The notes: generated by a model from the letters alone, not told the origin. Counted from the stretch's first letter, positions 29,442 through 42,147 are shown. The stretch is 64,000 nt of DNA from Georgenia sp. EYE_87 (GCF_023148685.1 NZ_JAHXNL010000003.1:350379-414378), one strand, 5' to 3'. Translations and numbers: made by a program.

Positions 29442-30902
29442 GTGCCCAGCCCGACCACCTCCCGCCCCGACCGTCGTCTCGAGCTGCAGCGCCGGGCGCT
29501 GTCCGCGCTGGCCGGCCTCCCCGCCTCGATCTTCGAGCTGGGACAGCGGTTCGCCGCCGCCGGGCACGAGCTGGCGCTCGTCGGGGGCCCCGTGCGTGAC
29601 GCGTTCCTCGAGGAGGTCTCCCACGACCTCGACTTCGCCACCTCCGCCCGCCCCGAGGAGACCGAGCGCCTGCTGGCCGCCTGGGGCGACGCCTCCTGGG
29701 ACATCGGCAAGGAGTACGGCACGATCGGCGCCCGCCGTGGCGACGACGTCGTCGAGGTGACGACGTACCGCACGGAGGCCTACGAGGTCGGCTCTCGCAA
29801 GCCCGTCGTCGAGTACGGCGACACCCTCGAGGGCGACCTCTCCCGCCGCGACTTCACCGTCAACGCCATGGCCGTCCGGCTCCCGGAGCTGACCTTCGTC
29901 GACCCGCACGACGGCCTCGGCGACCTCGCCCGGCACGTCCTGCGCACCCCCGTGAGCGCCACCCAGTCCTTCGACGACGACCCGCTGCGCATCATGCGGG
30001 CCGCGCGCTTCACCGCCCAGCTCGGTTTCGACGTCGACCCCGACGTCATGTCCGCGATGTCCGCCATGGCGGACCGGCTCACGATCGTCTCCGCGGAGCG
30101 GGTGCGCGCCGAGCTGGAGCGGCTGATGGTCTCGCGGTACCCCCGCCGCGGGCTGGAGATCATGGTCTACACCGGGGTCGCCGACGTGGTCCTGCCCGAG
30201 CTCGCCGAGCTCCAGCAGACCGTCGACGAGCACAAGCGGCACAAGGACGTCTACGAGCACACCCTCACCGTGCTCGACCAGGCCATCGCCCTGGAGACGG
30301 GGCCCGACGGGCCGGTCCCCGGGCCGGACCTCGTCCTGCGGCTGGCGGCGGTGATGCACGACGTCGGGAAGCCGGCCACGCGCCGGTTCGAGCCGGGCGG
30401 CGGGGTGAGCTTCCACCACCACGAGCTCGTCGGCGCGAAGCTCACCGCGAGGCGGCTCAAGGCGCTGCGGTTCGACAAGCAGACGGTCAAGGACGTCAGC
30501 CGCCTGGTGGAGCTGCACCTGCGCTTCCACGGCTACGGCGACGGCGCGTGGACCGACTCCGCGGTGCGCCGCTACGTCACGGACGCCGGCCCGCTGCTCG
30601 AGCGGCTGCACCGGCTCACCCGGGCGGACAGCACCACCCGGAACCAGCGCAAGGCCATGCGGCTCTCCGCGGCCTACGACGACCTCGAGGAGCGCATCGC
30701 GCAGCTGCGCGAGCAGGAGGAGCTCAAGGCCATCCGGCCCGACCTCGACGGCAAGCAGATCATGGAGGCCCTCGACGTCCCCGCCGGGCCGGTGGTCGGG
30801 CAGGCGTACAAGTTCCTCCTCGACCTGCGCATGGAGCGCGGGCCGATCGGCGAGGACGCGGCGCGCGAGGCGCTGCTCGCCTGGTGGGCCGCGCGGAGGT
30901 GA
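29442..30902 (+). CDS. pcnA: CCA tRNA nucleotidyltransferase/poly(A) polymerase family
   Basis: Adds or repairs the 3' CCA of tRNAs. About 486 residues from GTG at 29442; GTG at 29406 is an alternative giving 498, and neither has a clear ribosome site. The class II nucleotidyltransferase signature LVGGPVRDAFLE is at about 46-57, with the metal-binding DLDF in HDLDFATSARPEE. RRDFTVNAMAV and DDPLRIMRAARFTAQL follow, then an HD domain (VMHDVGKP near 306). Same head-to-head position with the Nudix gene as Rv3907c/Rv3908. A small hairpin overlaps its stop. Confidence 0.94.
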   Translation: MPSPTTSRPDRRLELQRRALSALAGLPASIFELGQRFAAAGHELALVGGPVRDAFLEEVSHDLDFATSARPEETERLLAAWGDASWDIGKEYGTIGARRGDDVVEVTTYRTEAYEVGSRKPVVEYGDTLEGDLSRRDFTVNAMAVRLPELTFVDPHDGLGDLARHVLRTPVSATQSFDDDPLRIMRAARFTAQLGFDVDPDVMSAMSAMADRLTIVSAERVRAELERLMVSRYPRRGLEIMVYTGVADVVLPELAELQQTVDEHKRHKDVYEHTLTVLDQAIALETGPDGPVPGPDLVLRLAAVMHDVGKPATRRFEPGGGVSFHHHELVGAKLTARRLKALRFDKQTVKDVSRLVELHLRFHGYGDGAWTDSAVRRYVTDAGPLLERLHRLTRADSTTRNQRKAMRLSAAYDDLEERIAQLREQEELKAIRPDLDGKQIMEALDVPAGPVVGQAYKFLLDLRMERGPIGEDAAREALLAWWAARR

Positions 30903-30918
30903 GGCCCGCGGGGGCCTC
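30901..30918. terminator. Short hairpin at the pcnA/MFS convergent junction
   Basis: GAGGCCC (30901-30907) pairs perfectly with GGGCCTC (30912-30918) around GCGG. It overlaps the pcnA stop and lies 19 bases from the MFS gene's 3' end, so it may end both transcripts. Confidence 0.5.
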
Positions 30919-30936
30919 CTGCCGACGCCGGACGGG

Positions 30937-32250
30937 TCAGCTGCGCTCGGAGGTCAGCACCGGCAGGGGCGTGTCGTCCACGCGCCGCACGCCCACCCCG
31001 TACGCCAGGGCCACCAGCACGTAGACGGCCGTGAGGGCCAGGAACACCCCGCGCGACCACCCCGTGTCCGGCAGCGCCACCGCCGCCAGCGCCGCGGCGC
31101 CGACGAACGCGGCGTTGTAGAGGGTGTCGTACAGGGAGAAGGCGCGGCCGCGGTAGGTGTCGTCGGTGTCGCGCTGGACGATCGTGTCGACGGCGATCTT
31201 GGCCCCCTGGACCCCCAGCCCCATGAGCACGGCCGCGGCGGCAATCACCCAGAAGCCTGGCGTCGTCGCCAGGAGCGCCTGGCTCACCCCGGCGATGCCG
31301 AGGCACACGACGATCCAGGCCGAGGGCCGCACCCGCTCGTGTGCGATCGGGGTCAGCAGGATCCCCAGGCCGTTGCCCGCGAACGAGATCCCCGAGAGGG
31401 TGCCGAACATCTTCAGGCCGGCCTCGGCGTCGGCCGGGTCCGAGAGCAGGTTGCGGGAGATGAGGAGCAGGGCGATGAAGTTCAGGCCGTAGAGGAACCG
31501 GTGCGCCGCCATGACGCCGAGCGCCATGCCCGGGGTCCGGCGCGCGACCAGGTAGCGGGCGCCGTCGGCCATCTCCCTCACGGTGGCGCGGACGTCGTCC
31601 CAGAGCTGGTCGGCCGGGGCCGGGTCGACGGGGCCGAGCTGGTCGCGGCCCAGCCGCAGCGCGAGCGCCGAGGCGGCCGCGAACAGCAGGGCCGCGATGG
31701 CGAGGGCGATGCCGTTCTTGACCGGCCCTGCGGGTGCGGCCAGTCCGAGGAGCAGCCCGATGCCGGCCCCGACGACGGCGGAGACCGCCCCGAGGGTCGG
31801 GGTGATGGCGTTGGCCATCAGCAGGTGCTCGCGCGGGACCACGCGCGGCAGGCCCGCCGACAGCGCGGCGAGCAGGAACCGGTTGATGCCCAGGGTGACC
31901 AGGGCGAGGACGTAGACGGGCAGCCCCACCCCGACCGTCGCCATGAGGACGGCCAGGACGAGCGCGAGGACCACCCGGATCGCGTTGCCGTGGAGGAGGA
32001 CCTGGCGGCGGCGCCAGCGGTCCAGCAGCGGGCCGGCGAAGGGGCCGACCACGGTGAACGGCAGCAGCAGCACGGCGAAGGCGGCCGCCACCGAGCCGGC
32101 CGTCGCCATGTTCGTCGGGTTGAAGAAGAACAGCGTCGCCAGGCCGATCTGGAACGCGCCGTCGCCGCACTGGGAGACCAGGCGGACTGCGAAGAGTCTG
32201 CGGAAGCCGTCGTTGACCGCGACGGTGCGCAGGTCGGACAGGACGCTCAT
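30937..32250 (-). CDS. Major facilitator superfamily transporter
   Basis: About 437 residues with roughly twelve hydrophobic segments. The start LRTVAVNDGFRRLFAVRLVS and the motif GPFAGPLLDRWRRRQVL (loop 2-3, MFS motif A type) mark the family, and a second motif A-like IVQRDTDDTYRGRAFSLYD lies in the second half. Such proteins usually export small compounds by proton exchange; the substrate is unknown. It converges on pcnA and is divergent from the P-type ATPase. Confidence 0.85.
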   Translation of the reverse strand: MSVLSDLRTVAVNDGFRRLFAVRLVSQCGDGAFQIGLATLFFFNPTNMATAGSVAAAFAVLLLPFTVVGPFAGPLLDRWRRRQVLLHGNAIRVVLALVLAVLMATVGVGLPVYVLALVTLGINRFLLAALSAGLPRVVPREHLLMANAITPTLGAVSAVVGAGIGLLLGLAAPAGPVKNGIALAIAALLFAAASALALRLGRDQLGPVDPAPADQLWDDVRATVREMADGARYLVARRTPGMALGVMAAHRFLYGLNFIALLLISRNLLSDPADAEAGLKMFGTLSGISFAGNGLGILLTPIAHERVRPSAWIVVCLGIAGVSQALLATTPGFWVIAAAAVLMGLGVQGAKIAVDTIVQRDTDDTYRGRAFSLYDTLYNAAFVGAAALAAVALPDTGWSRGVFLALTAVYVLVALAYGVGVRRVDDTPLPVLTSERS

Positions 32251-32409
32251 CGGTCGCCGGACGGTCGGGCGGCAGGTGTCGGCACCGTCGAAGGCTAGCC
32301 GCCGCCGGCGCGCGGGCGAAAAGACCGCCGCCGCGGGTGCCGCATCTCACCACGGCACCCGGCCCCTTGGCCTCTGGCAAGTGGGGGTCCGATGCGAGAC
32401 GATAGATAG

Positions 32410-35415
<3,006 letters not shown>

Positions 35416-35587
35416 GGGCGGCGGCCCGCCGTCGTGTCGTCGCGCCGTCGTGCCCGTCGTGCCGTCCTGACCGTCGCGCCGTCCTGACCGTCGCCCGACG
35501 TCATTGGGGAACTCTGGTGTCTCTGCGCGACACTGACCTTCCCCGATCCTTGGTGGTCGGTCTCTGCGGTCGGTACGCGTCCCGAGA
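35416..35587. other. Spacer with short repeats between the ATPase and the AbiEi-like gene
   Basis: Contains loosely repeated GTCGTGCCGTCCTGACC-type motifs (35440-35495) and a 39-base hairpin element at 35506-35544. No gene seen. Confidence 0.5.
35506..35544. repeat. 39-base hairpin repeat, divergent copy
   Basis: Begins GGGGAA and ends TTCCCC, with the same 39-base length as the copy at 36901-36939 and about 29 of 39 identical bases. It lies at the opposite side of the AbiEi-like gene from the two near-identical copies. Confidence 0.65.
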
Positions 35588-36562
35588 TCAGCGCGCGACT
35601 GCGCAGCCCGGCCCGCACGGCACCGCCCGACCACGCCAGCCCCGTGACCGGAGCGCGTGGGCGACCTGCCGGGCGGTCGCGCAGGGCGTCACGGCGACGT
35701 GGACCCAGCGGTAGCGGAGGGTGAGGTCCTTGGCGATCACAAGCGCGGCGTTGTCGCGCCAGACATCCGAGTCGGTGCGGCCGTTCGGGTGCGCCAGCTG
35801 GCCATCCAGCTCGACGCGCACGCCGAGCGAGAGGTAGAGGCAGTCCGCGCGGACCCACAGGCCGTCGAGCACCTGGCGCGCCTGGAGCTGGGACCGCGGC
35901 AGCCCGTGCCTGCGCTCGACGTCGCGGTGGTAGCGGTACTCGAGCGGCGACTCGACGCCGTCCTCGACCTCGCCGAGGATCTCGAGCAGCAGTGCTCTGT
36001 TCGGGATGCGGCTTCGTCGGTCGATCTCATCACGGAGGTGGCTCAGGTGGGTACGGCGCAGCGCCGCCGACGCCAGGCCGACGATGGTGTCGATGTCGTT
36101 GGTGCCGGACGCCAGGTCGACGAAGGTCGCAGGTGCCACGACGGTGCGAAGACGGCCCTGCGAGATCGGCATGTGACGGCGGCGCAGCACCTCGATGCCC
36201 TGCTGCCGCGCACGTCGACGGGTGTGCGGGACGCTCACCTCGATCAGCGACGGCGGACGGCTGATCATCTCGTGGCGGTATGCGGCCGAGCGGTGACTGA
36301 GCGCCGCGCCGGGCCCGGCATACAGCAGCGCCTCCATCGCGCGCGAGTTCCAGGACGGCGTACCTGTGAACGTCAGGTACACGCCCGGCACACGACGGAC
36401 CCAGCGGCCCGCACGAAGCTGACTGCGCAGGAAGGCCGGGTCGCCGCAGAGGCGCATCACCTGGGTTCGGGCTACGACGCCGTACTGCCGGTCGGCCAGC
36501 CGTGCGAGTTCGGGAGGGACGGGCTGCATCCTCGTAGCGTGCTCGTCGAGCCTCGCGCCCAC
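35588..36562 (-). CDS. AbiEi-like antitoxin/DUF559-like nuclease-fold protein (orphan)
   Basis: About 324 residues. The N-terminal winged-helix-like part, LADRQYGVVARTQVMRLCGD to LRAGRWVRRVPGVYLTF, resembles the AbiEi antitoxin N-domain. LSHRSAAYRHEMI and IEVSVPHTRRRARQQGIEV follow. The C-terminus (VRVELDGQLAHPNGRTDSDVWRDNAALVIAKDLTLRYRW) resembles DUF559/Vsr-type endonuclease folds. No partner toxin is adjacent, so this is the common orphan actinobacterial type of unknown role. The start is uncertain: GTG 36562 or ATG 36529. Hairpin repeats lie on both sides. Confidence 0.7.
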   Translation of the reverse strand: MGARLDEHATRMQPVPPELARLADRQYGVVARTQVMRLCGDPAFLRSQLRAGRWVRRVPGVYLTFTGTPSWNSRAMEALLYAGPGAALSHRSAAYRHEMISRPPSLIEVSVPHTRRRARQQGIEVLRRRHMPISQGRLRTVVAPATFVDLASGTNDIDTIVGLASAALRRTHLSHLRDEIDRRSRIPNRALLLEILGEVEDGVESPLEYRYHRDVERRHGLPRSQLQARQVLDGLWVRADCLYLSLGVRVELDGQLAHPNGRTDSDVWRDNAALVIAKDLTLRYRWVHVAVTPCATARQVAHALRSRGWRGRAVPCGPGCAVAR

Positions 36563-37190
36563 CGGCGGCGATCACATGCTGTGGAAAAGTCTGTGGAGAG
36601 GTGCAGGCAGCTCGGAGGCCCTGTGAGGCCCCAGCCGACCCCGGGCGGACGCCGCGGGAGCCAGCGTCGGGCCGGCCGACGCCGACGCGCGCACCTTCTG
36701 GGGCGAAGACGGCGTGACGCCGACGCGCGCCCCCTAGGGTCACGACGGCGTCCCGGCCATGTGACCTCGTCACGACATCGACCGACAACCAGCCCCAACA
36801 GGGAAGATTGCTGTCGCTTCGTGGCACTGATCTTCCCCGGTGATCGTTGCGGGGAACGCGAACCGGCCGCCTCGCCGCCGCCGCGACTCGGAGCCCCAAC
36901 GGGGAAGATTGCTGTCGCTCCGTGGCACTGATCTTCCCCGGTGATCGTTGCGGGGAACGCGAACCGGCCGCCTCGCCGCCGCCGCGACTCGGGGCGCCGC
37001 GCCGGAGCGTGCGCGGTGGAGCTGCCGGGAACGCAGCGGGCCCCGCCACCCGAAGGTGACGGGGCCCGGAGGTGAGACCGATGCCTGGAGGTGACGGGGC
37101 CGATGCGAGGGCGACCAGTCCGGCGCCAAGGTCGGCAACCAGTGTCGGCGTTCAGCCGGCCGGAGCCGCCGCCCGGCCCGACAAGCAGCC
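36563..37190. other. Gene-free stretch upstream of the AbiEi-like gene
   Basis: About 628 bases. It holds two DnaA-box-like sites (TGTGGAAAA 36580-36588 and TGTGGAGAG 36592-36600), a repeated GACGCCGACGCGCGC motif near 36680 and 36718, the 101-base tandem duplication at 36791-36992, and a twice-repeated GGTGACGGGGCC (near 37060 and 37090). No gene with a family motif was recognised. Confidence 0.6.
36791..36992. repeat. 101-bp tandem direct repeat, each with a hairpin core
   Basis: Two copies, 36791-36891 and 36892-36992, differing at only about two positions. Each begins with a 39-base inverted element, GGGGAAGAT pairing with ATCTTCCCC (36800-36838 and 36901-36939), followed by an identical GC-rich tail. 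The near-identity indicates recent duplication. Confidence 0.92.
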
Positions 37191-38270
37191 TCAGCGCTCC
37201 ATGTCACCCCGGATGAACGCCTCGACGGTCTCGCGGGCCAGGTCGTCCGGGCGCTGCTCCGGCGGGGACTTCATGAAGTAGCTCGCCGGGGATAGCAGCG
37301 GGCCGCCGATGCCACGGTCGAGCGCGATCTTCGCGGCGCGCACGGCGTCGATGATGATGCCCGCGGAGTTCGGGGAGTCCCAGACCTCGAGCTTGTACTC
37401 GAGGTTCAGCGGCACCTCGCCGAAGGCGCGGCCCTCGAGGCGCACGTACGCCCACTTGCGGTCGTCGAGCCACTGCACGTAGTCCGACGGCCCGATGTGC
37501 ACGTTCTTCGCGCCGAGGTCGTGCTGCAGGTTGGAGGTCACGGCCTGCGTCTTGGAGATCTTCTTCGACTCCAGCCGGTCGCGCTCCAGCATGTTCTTGA
37601 AGTCCATGTTCCCGCCGACGTTGAGCTGGTACGTCCGGTCCAGCACCACACCGCGGTCCTCGAAGAGCTTGGCGAGCACGCGGTGCGTGATCGTCGCGCC
37701 CACCTGGGACTTGATGTCGTCACCGATGATCGGCACGCCGGCCTCGGTGAACTTGTCGGCCCACTCCTTGGTGCCGGCGATGAACACCGGGAGGGCGTTG
37801 ACGAACGCCACGCCCGCGTCGATGGCGCACTGGGCGTAGAACTTCGCGGCGTCCTCCGAGCCCACCGGCAGGTAGCAGACCATCACATCGACCCGCGCCT
37901 CGCGCAGGGCGGCGACGACGTCCACGGGCTCCGCCGTCGACTCCTCGATGGTCTCCCGGTAGTACTTGCCCAGGCCGTCGAGGGTGTGGCCGCGCTGGAC
38001 CGGCACGCCGAGCGGCGGGACGTCGCAGATCTTGATGGTGTTGTTCTCGGAGGCGCTGATCGCCTCGGACAGGTCCTGGCCGACCTTCTTGCCGTCGACG
38101 TCGAACGCGGCCACGAACTCGAGGTCACGCACGTGGTAGTCGCCGAACTTGACGTGCATCAGTCCGGGGACGGTGCTCTCGGGGTCGGCGTCGGCGTAGA
38201 AGTGCACGCCCTGGACCAGCGAGGACGCGCAGTTCCCGACGCCGACGATCGCGACGCGGATAGCACTCAT
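37191..38270 (-). CDS. ino1: Inositol-3-phosphate synthase
   Basis: NAD-dependent cyclisation of glucose 6-phosphate to inositol 3-phosphate, the entry to mycothiol and phosphatidylinositol in actinobacteria. 359 residues, close to the mycobacterial enzyme. Rossmann start [16 protein letters not shown], then [58 protein letters not shown] and SKTQAV. ATG at 38270 has AAGGAGCAAGC upstream and overlaps the padR stop as ATGA. The pair PadR-ino1 also occurs as Rv0047c-Rv0046c. Confidence 0.96.
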   Translation of the reverse strand: MSAIRVAIVGVGNCASSLVQGVHFYADADPESTVPGLMHVKFGDYHVRDLEFVAAFDVDGKKVGQDLSEAISASENNTIKICDVPPLGVPVQRGHTLDGLGKYYRETIEESTAEPVDVVAALREARVDVMVCYLPVGSEDAAKFYAQCAIDAGVAFVNALPVFIAGTKEWADKFTEAGVPIIGDDIKSQVGATITHRVLAKLFEDRGVVLDRTYQLNVGGNMDFKNMLERDRLESKKISKTQAVTSNLQHDLGAKNVHIGPSDYVQWLDDRKWAYVRLEGRAFGEVPLNLEYKLEVWDSPNSAGIIIDAVRAAKIALDRGIGGPLLSPASYFMKSPPEQRPDDLARETVEAFIRGDMER

Positions 38271-39148
38271 GCTTGCTCCTTGGTTGGTGGTGGGACATCG
38301 ATGAAGGCGCTCGCGCCGGCGGCGCTCCCGCTCTTCCTGTGAAGGACGGCGGAGCTGCCGCCGGTCCGTGGGACGGCGGTCGTGCCGTCGGTCTGGTGGA
38401 CGACGCCGGAGGTACCGCCGGTCCGTGGGACGGCGGTCGTGCCGTCGGTCTGGTGGACGACGCCGGAGGTACCGCCGGTCGTCGGGGTGCGGGCCGCGGT
38501 GCCCGGCTCGGGGGATGCGGGTGCGCCGTCGGACCTCGGGTCGTTCGTCGCGCGACGGGGTCCGCGATCCCGGTCGACGGGCAGCGACCGGTAGTCCAGC
38601 GCACCGCGGGTGCCACGCTCGGTGTCGATGACGCTCTCGAGCCACTGGACCTCGCGCTCGACCTGCTCGAGGCCGTGGCGCGCCAGCTCGGCGGTGTAGG
38701 CGTCCATCCGCCGCGACGTGCGCCCGAAGGTCTGGCGCAGGTTCTCCTGCCGCTCGACCATCCGGGCGCGCCGGCCCTCGAGGATGCGCAGCCGCGTGGT
38801 CGCGTCGGTGCTCCCGAAGAGGGTGAAGCGCACGTCGAAGGCGTCGTCGTCCCAGGCGGCCGGCTCGGCGACGGCCAGGGAGCTCTCGAGGTGCTGCCGG
38901 CCGGCGTCCGTCAGCTCGTAGACGATGCGGCCCCGCCGTCCGCCGAGCGGCGCCGAGGTGGGCTCGGCGGCGGTGATGAGCCCGCGTTCGGTGAGCGAGC
39001 GCAGGGCGGGATAGAGGGAGCCGTAGGAGAGCGTGCGGAACGCACCGAGGGCGGCGTTGAGATGCTTGCGCAGCTCGTAGCCGTGCATCGGGGCCTCGCT
39101 GAGCCGGCCGAGAATGGCCAGCTCCAGCACCCGCGTCCGTGCGCTCAC
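38267..39148 (-). CDS. PadR-family transcriptional regulator with repeat tail
   Basis: About 293 residues. The N-terminal winged helix ([22 protein letters not shown], then [18 protein letters not shown] and [18 protein letters not shown]) is typical PadR. A helical C-domain follows (about 110-185). Beyond ~215 is an unusual tail with a 19-residue repeat ([10 protein letters not shown]), in two full copies and a partial third. GTG at 39148 is chosen at the first recognisable PadR residue; the upstream frame is a GC artefact. It overlaps ino1 and probably controls the pair. Confidence 0.9.
   Translation of the reverse strand: MSARTRVLELAILGRLSEAPMHGYELRKHLNAALGAFRTLSYGSLYPALRSLTERGLITAAEPTSAPLGGRRGRIVYELTDAGRQHLESSLAVAEPAAWDDDAFDVRFTLFGSTDATTRLRILEGRRARMVERQENLRQTFGRTSRRMDAYTAELARHGLEQVEREVQWLESVIDTERGTRGALDYRSLPVDRDRGPRRATNDPRSDGAPASPEPGTAARTPTTGGTSGVVHQTDGTTAVPRTGGTSGVVHQTDGTTAVPRTGGSSAVLHRKSGSAAGASAFIDVPPPTKEQA
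38358..38480 (-). repeat. 57-bp tandem repeat in the padR 3' end
   Basis: Two almost identical 57-base units (38358-38414 and 38415-38471) and the beginning of a third. They encode the Thr/Gly/Val tail of the PadR protein. Upstream codons suggest an older, diverged copy. Confidence 0.9.
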
Positions 39149-39200
39149 TGCTCTCCGTTCGTCCGCCGCTGCCAGCCGGCAGCGGCTGCGTAGCACCGCA

Positions 39201-39221
39201 ATATATCGCAACGATATATCG
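39201..39221. promoter_or_regulatory. AT-rich palindromic site upstream of padR-ino1
   Basis: ATATATCGC occurs twice with a 13-base offset, and the second copy lies in the palindrome CGATATATCG (39212-39221). This is a striking AT patch in very GC-rich DNA, 53-73 bases upstream of padR. Likely a promoter and/or PadR autoregulation operator; it does not match the ATGT-N8-ACAT form of some PadR sites. Confidence 0.5.
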
Positions 39222-39548
39222 CGCGGTGCATCGCCGCGTCCGTGTCGCGACGAGGATGCGGCGGGAGGTGTGGCGGTACGGGCGTGCGTGTCGGAAGCCG
39301 AGCGCGTCCGCGAGCGAGGCCGCAGCGAGGCAGAGCGGGCACGAACCGCCCGGTGACCTGGGCTGGCGGCGCTGTGAGCCGTACCGCAGTGTGCCGTCCT
39401 ATACAGACGCCTCCGGGCCCAAGGCCGCATACTTGTGGACTGATCTGCCCCGACGGGCAGCTGGGCGTGCGTGTGCCCGGCCGGCCGGGGCGCACGAGAC
39501 CGCACTCCACGAAGCACCGGTGTGCGGCACGGTGAAAGGCTGAACCGC
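39222..39548. other. Divergent gap between padR and the penicillin-binding protein gene
   Basis: About 327 bases with no gene. A CTATACAGAC patch near 39399 and GCATACTTG near 39428 could be -10 elements for the rightward gene. Otherwise nothing was recognised. Confidence 0.45.
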
Positions 39549-41855
39549 GTGGCACGTCAACCTTCTCGAAACCCGGGCCGACGCCCGGCGGCGCCCCGAC
39601 GGGCGACGTCGTCGACCCGGCGTCCGGCGGCGAGGAAGCAGCAGAAGCGCTTCCTCAACTACCCCCGGGCCGGCAAGGGGCCCGTCCAGCGCTGGCTGCC
39701 CAGCTGGCGCGTGGTGCTCGGTGCCTTCCTCACCCTGATCGCGGTCGGGGCGGGGATCTTCGCGTTCGCCTACGCCACCACCGAGGTCCCCGAGCCGGAC
39801 GACTTCGCCCTGGCGCAGTCGACGACCGTCTACTACGCCGACGGCGAGACGCCGATGGGCCAGTTCTCCGAGGTGGACCGGCAGATCGTCGCGCTCGACA
39901 CCCTCCCCGAGCACGTCCCGGCGGCAGTCATCGCGTCCGAGGACCGGCGGTTCTACGAGAACAACGGTGTCGACCCCAGGGGCCTGGTCCGCGCCCTGTG
40001 GAACAACGTGCGCGGCCTGCCGACGCAGGGCGGTTCCACGCTGACCCAGCAGTACGTCGAGCGCTACTACGTCGGCACGACGACGAGCTACTTCGGCAAG
40101 TTCAAGGAGACCATCCTCGCGCTGAAGATCGACCAGTCGCAGACCAAGAGCGAGATTCTCGAGAACTACCTCAACACGATCTACTTCGGCCGCGGCGCGT
40201 ACGGCATCGAGAAGGCCGCGCAGGCGTACTTCGACAAGCCCGCCTCCGAGCTGACGATCGCGGAGTCCGCTCTCATCGCCGGCATCATCCCCTCGCCGTC
40301 GAACTGGGACCCGGCCGTCGACCCCGAGCGGGCCGAGGAGCGCTGGAACCGCGTCATGGACCTGATGCTCGAGGACGGCTGGATCACCGCCGAGGACCGG
40401 GCGGCCGCGCAGTACCCGCAGGCGGTCGAGCCGGCCACGGAGAACATCTACGGCGGGCCGAACGGCTACCTGCTCACGATGGTCCGCAAGGAGCTGGTCG
40501 AGAGGGCCGGCATGACCGAGGAGGAAATCGACACCCTCGGTCTCGACATCGTCACCACGATCAGCCAGCGCAACCAGGAGGCCGCCGTCCAGGCGGTGGC
40601 GAACCTGCCGGAGGACCGGCCGGAGAACAACCACGTGGCGCTCGTGTCGATCGACCCCGCCACGGGCGGCATCGTCGCGCTGTACGGCGGCCCCGACTAC
40701 GTCGCCCAGCCGCAGAACGACGCCACGCAGTCCGTGGCCCAGGGCGGCTCGACCTTCAAGCCCTTCACGCTGATCGCGGCGCTGGAGAACGGCAAGACGC
40801 TGGACGACACCTACCTCAGCTACGACGACATGGAGATCGAGGGCTATGACGTCCCCGTCTCCAACTACGACAGCTTCAACCGCGGCAGGATCGACATCGT
40901 CGAGGCCACGAGGGACTCCGTCAACACCGTCTACGCACAGATGAACGTCGAGGTCGGGCCGGACAAGACGGTCGACGTGGCCACCCGCGCCGGCATCCCC
41001 GAGGACACCCCGGGCCTGGTTGCCACGCCGTCGAACGTGCTCGGCCCCGCCTCGCCGCACCCGATCGACACGGCGACGGCGTACGCCACCTTCGCCGCGC
41101 AGGGGGTGCGCCACGAGACCCACATCGTCGCCGAGGTGAAGGACTCCGACGGGAACACCGTCTTCACCGCGAACACCGAGGGCGAGCGGCAGTTCGACGA
41201 GCAGGTCATGGCCGACGCCACGTACGCCATGAGCCAGGTCGTCGAGCGCGGGACCGCGGAGACGGCCAGCGCCATCGGCCGGCCCGCCGCCGGCAAGACC
41301 GGGTCGTCGAACGCCTACCGCTCCGCGTGGTTCTCCGGGTACGTCCCGCAGCTGTCCACGACCGTCGCCATGTTCCAGACGGGGGAGGACGGCACCGAGG
41401 AGGTGCTCACCGGCTTCGGCGGTATCAACACCATCGCCGGCGGGACGTACCCCACCCAGATCTGGACCGACTACATGCTCGTGGCCACCGAGGGCATGGA
41501 GGTCCAGGAGTTCCCGGAGCGCTCCGAGCCGGAGCGGCCCACATACGTCCCGGCGCCTCAGCCCGAGCCCGAGCCCGAGCCGACGACGGAGGAGCCGACG
41601 ACGGAGGAGCCCACCGAGGAGCCGACGACGGAGGAGCCCACCGAGGAGCCGAGCCCCACCCCGACGCCGGAGCCCGAGCCGGAGACCACCGAGCCCGCCG
41701 AGGAGCCGACCGAGCCGGCCGAGGAGCCGACAGGGCCGGGCGACCTGCTCGAGCCCCCCGCCGGCAGCGGTGAGAACAACGGCGTCGGGGGCGGCGGCGG
41801 GTCGAACGACGCCGCCGGCCTCCGGTGGGAGGACTGGGTCGGCGCCGACAGCTGA
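39549..41855 (+). CDS. Bifunctional class A penicillin-binding protein (PonA-like)
   Basis: Membrane-anchored peptidoglycan synthase, about 768 residues. Basic cytoplasmic start, membrane helix near 55-77 (VVLGAFLTLIAVGAGIFAF), glycosyltransferase-51 domain (IASEDRRFYENNGVD near 130, GGSTLTQQYVE), then transpeptidase with STFK near 401, SVN near 457 and KTGSS near 583. The C-tail from ~677 is a Thr/Glu/Pro repeat (T-T-E-E-P) and Gly-rich stretch. GTG at 39549 follows GAAAGG. A strong terminator follows. Confidence 0.95.
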   Translation: MARQPSRNPGRRPAAPRRATSSTRRPAARKQQKRFLNYPRAGKGPVQRWLPSWRVVLGAFLTLIAVGAGIFAFAYATTEVPEPDDFALAQSTTVYYADGETPMGQFSEVDRQIVALDTLPEHVPAAVIASEDRRFYENNGVDPRGLVRALWNNVRGLPTQGGSTLTQQYVERYYVGTTTSYFGKFKETILALKIDQSQTKSEILENYLNTIYFGRGAYGIEKAAQAYFDKPASELTIAESALIAGIIPSPSNWDPAVDPERAEERWNRVMDLMLEDGWITAEDRAAAQYPQAVEPATENIYGGPNGYLLTMVRKELVERAGMTEEEIDTLGLDIVTTISQRNQEAAVQAVANLPEDRPENNHVALVSIDPATGGIVALYGGPDYVAQPQNDATQSVAQGGSTFKPFTLIAALENGKTLDDTYLSYDDMEIEGYDVPVSNYDSFNRGRIDIVEATRDSVNTVYAQMNVEVGPDKTVDVATRAGIPEDTPGLVATPSNVLGPASPHPIDTATAYATFAAQGVRHETHIVAEVKDSDGNTVFTANTEGERQFDEQVMADATYAMSQVVERGTAETASAIGRPAAGKTGSSNAYRSAWFSGYVPQLSTTVAMFQTGEDGTEEVLTGFGGINTIAGGTYPTQIWTDYMLVATEGMEVQEFPERSEPERPTYVPAPQPEPEPEPTTEEPTTEEPTEEPTTEEPTEEPSPTPTPEPEPETTEPAEEPTEPAEEPTGPGDLLEPPAGSGENNGVGGGGGSNDAAGLRWEDWVGADS

Positions 41856-41876
41856 TCCGCCCGCCCCGTCCACGAC

Positions 41877-41920
41877 AACGGCGAGGGTTCGGTGCCTCTG
41901 GGCATCGAACCCTCGCCGTT
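41877..41920. terminator. Strong hairpin terminator after the PBP gene
   Basis: AACGGCGAGGGTTCG pairs exactly with CGAACCCTCGCCGTT, extended by GTGCC/GGCAT with one wobble, around a TCTG loop: a 20-bp stem. It begins 22 bases after the stop codon. Confidence 0.9.
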
Positions 41921-42147
41921 GGTCTCTCGGCTCCGGCACCGGCGAGGGCAACCGGTCGCGGGCTGCGCCGTCGTCCACAGGACTGTGACGAGGCTCGCGG
42001 CCGGACGAGCGGGGTCGCTACGGTACTGTTGTCCGTTGGTCCCCACCGTCACGCACCTGCGTCGGCGCGCGGGGCCGCAGCACGCTGCAAGCCCTCCTGT
42101 CACGGAGAGACCGTGACCGCCAAGTCCAGAGGAGGTGGGTAACAAGC

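Noticed and set aside
35588..36562. A complete AbiE toxin-antitoxin system
   Set aside because: No nucleotidyltransferase toxin (AbiEii) lies beside the AbiEi-like gene; only the orphan form is present.
36791..36992. The duplicated hairpins as a CRISPR array
   Set aside because: Two tandem copies with identical intervening sequence, no unique spacers and no cas genes.
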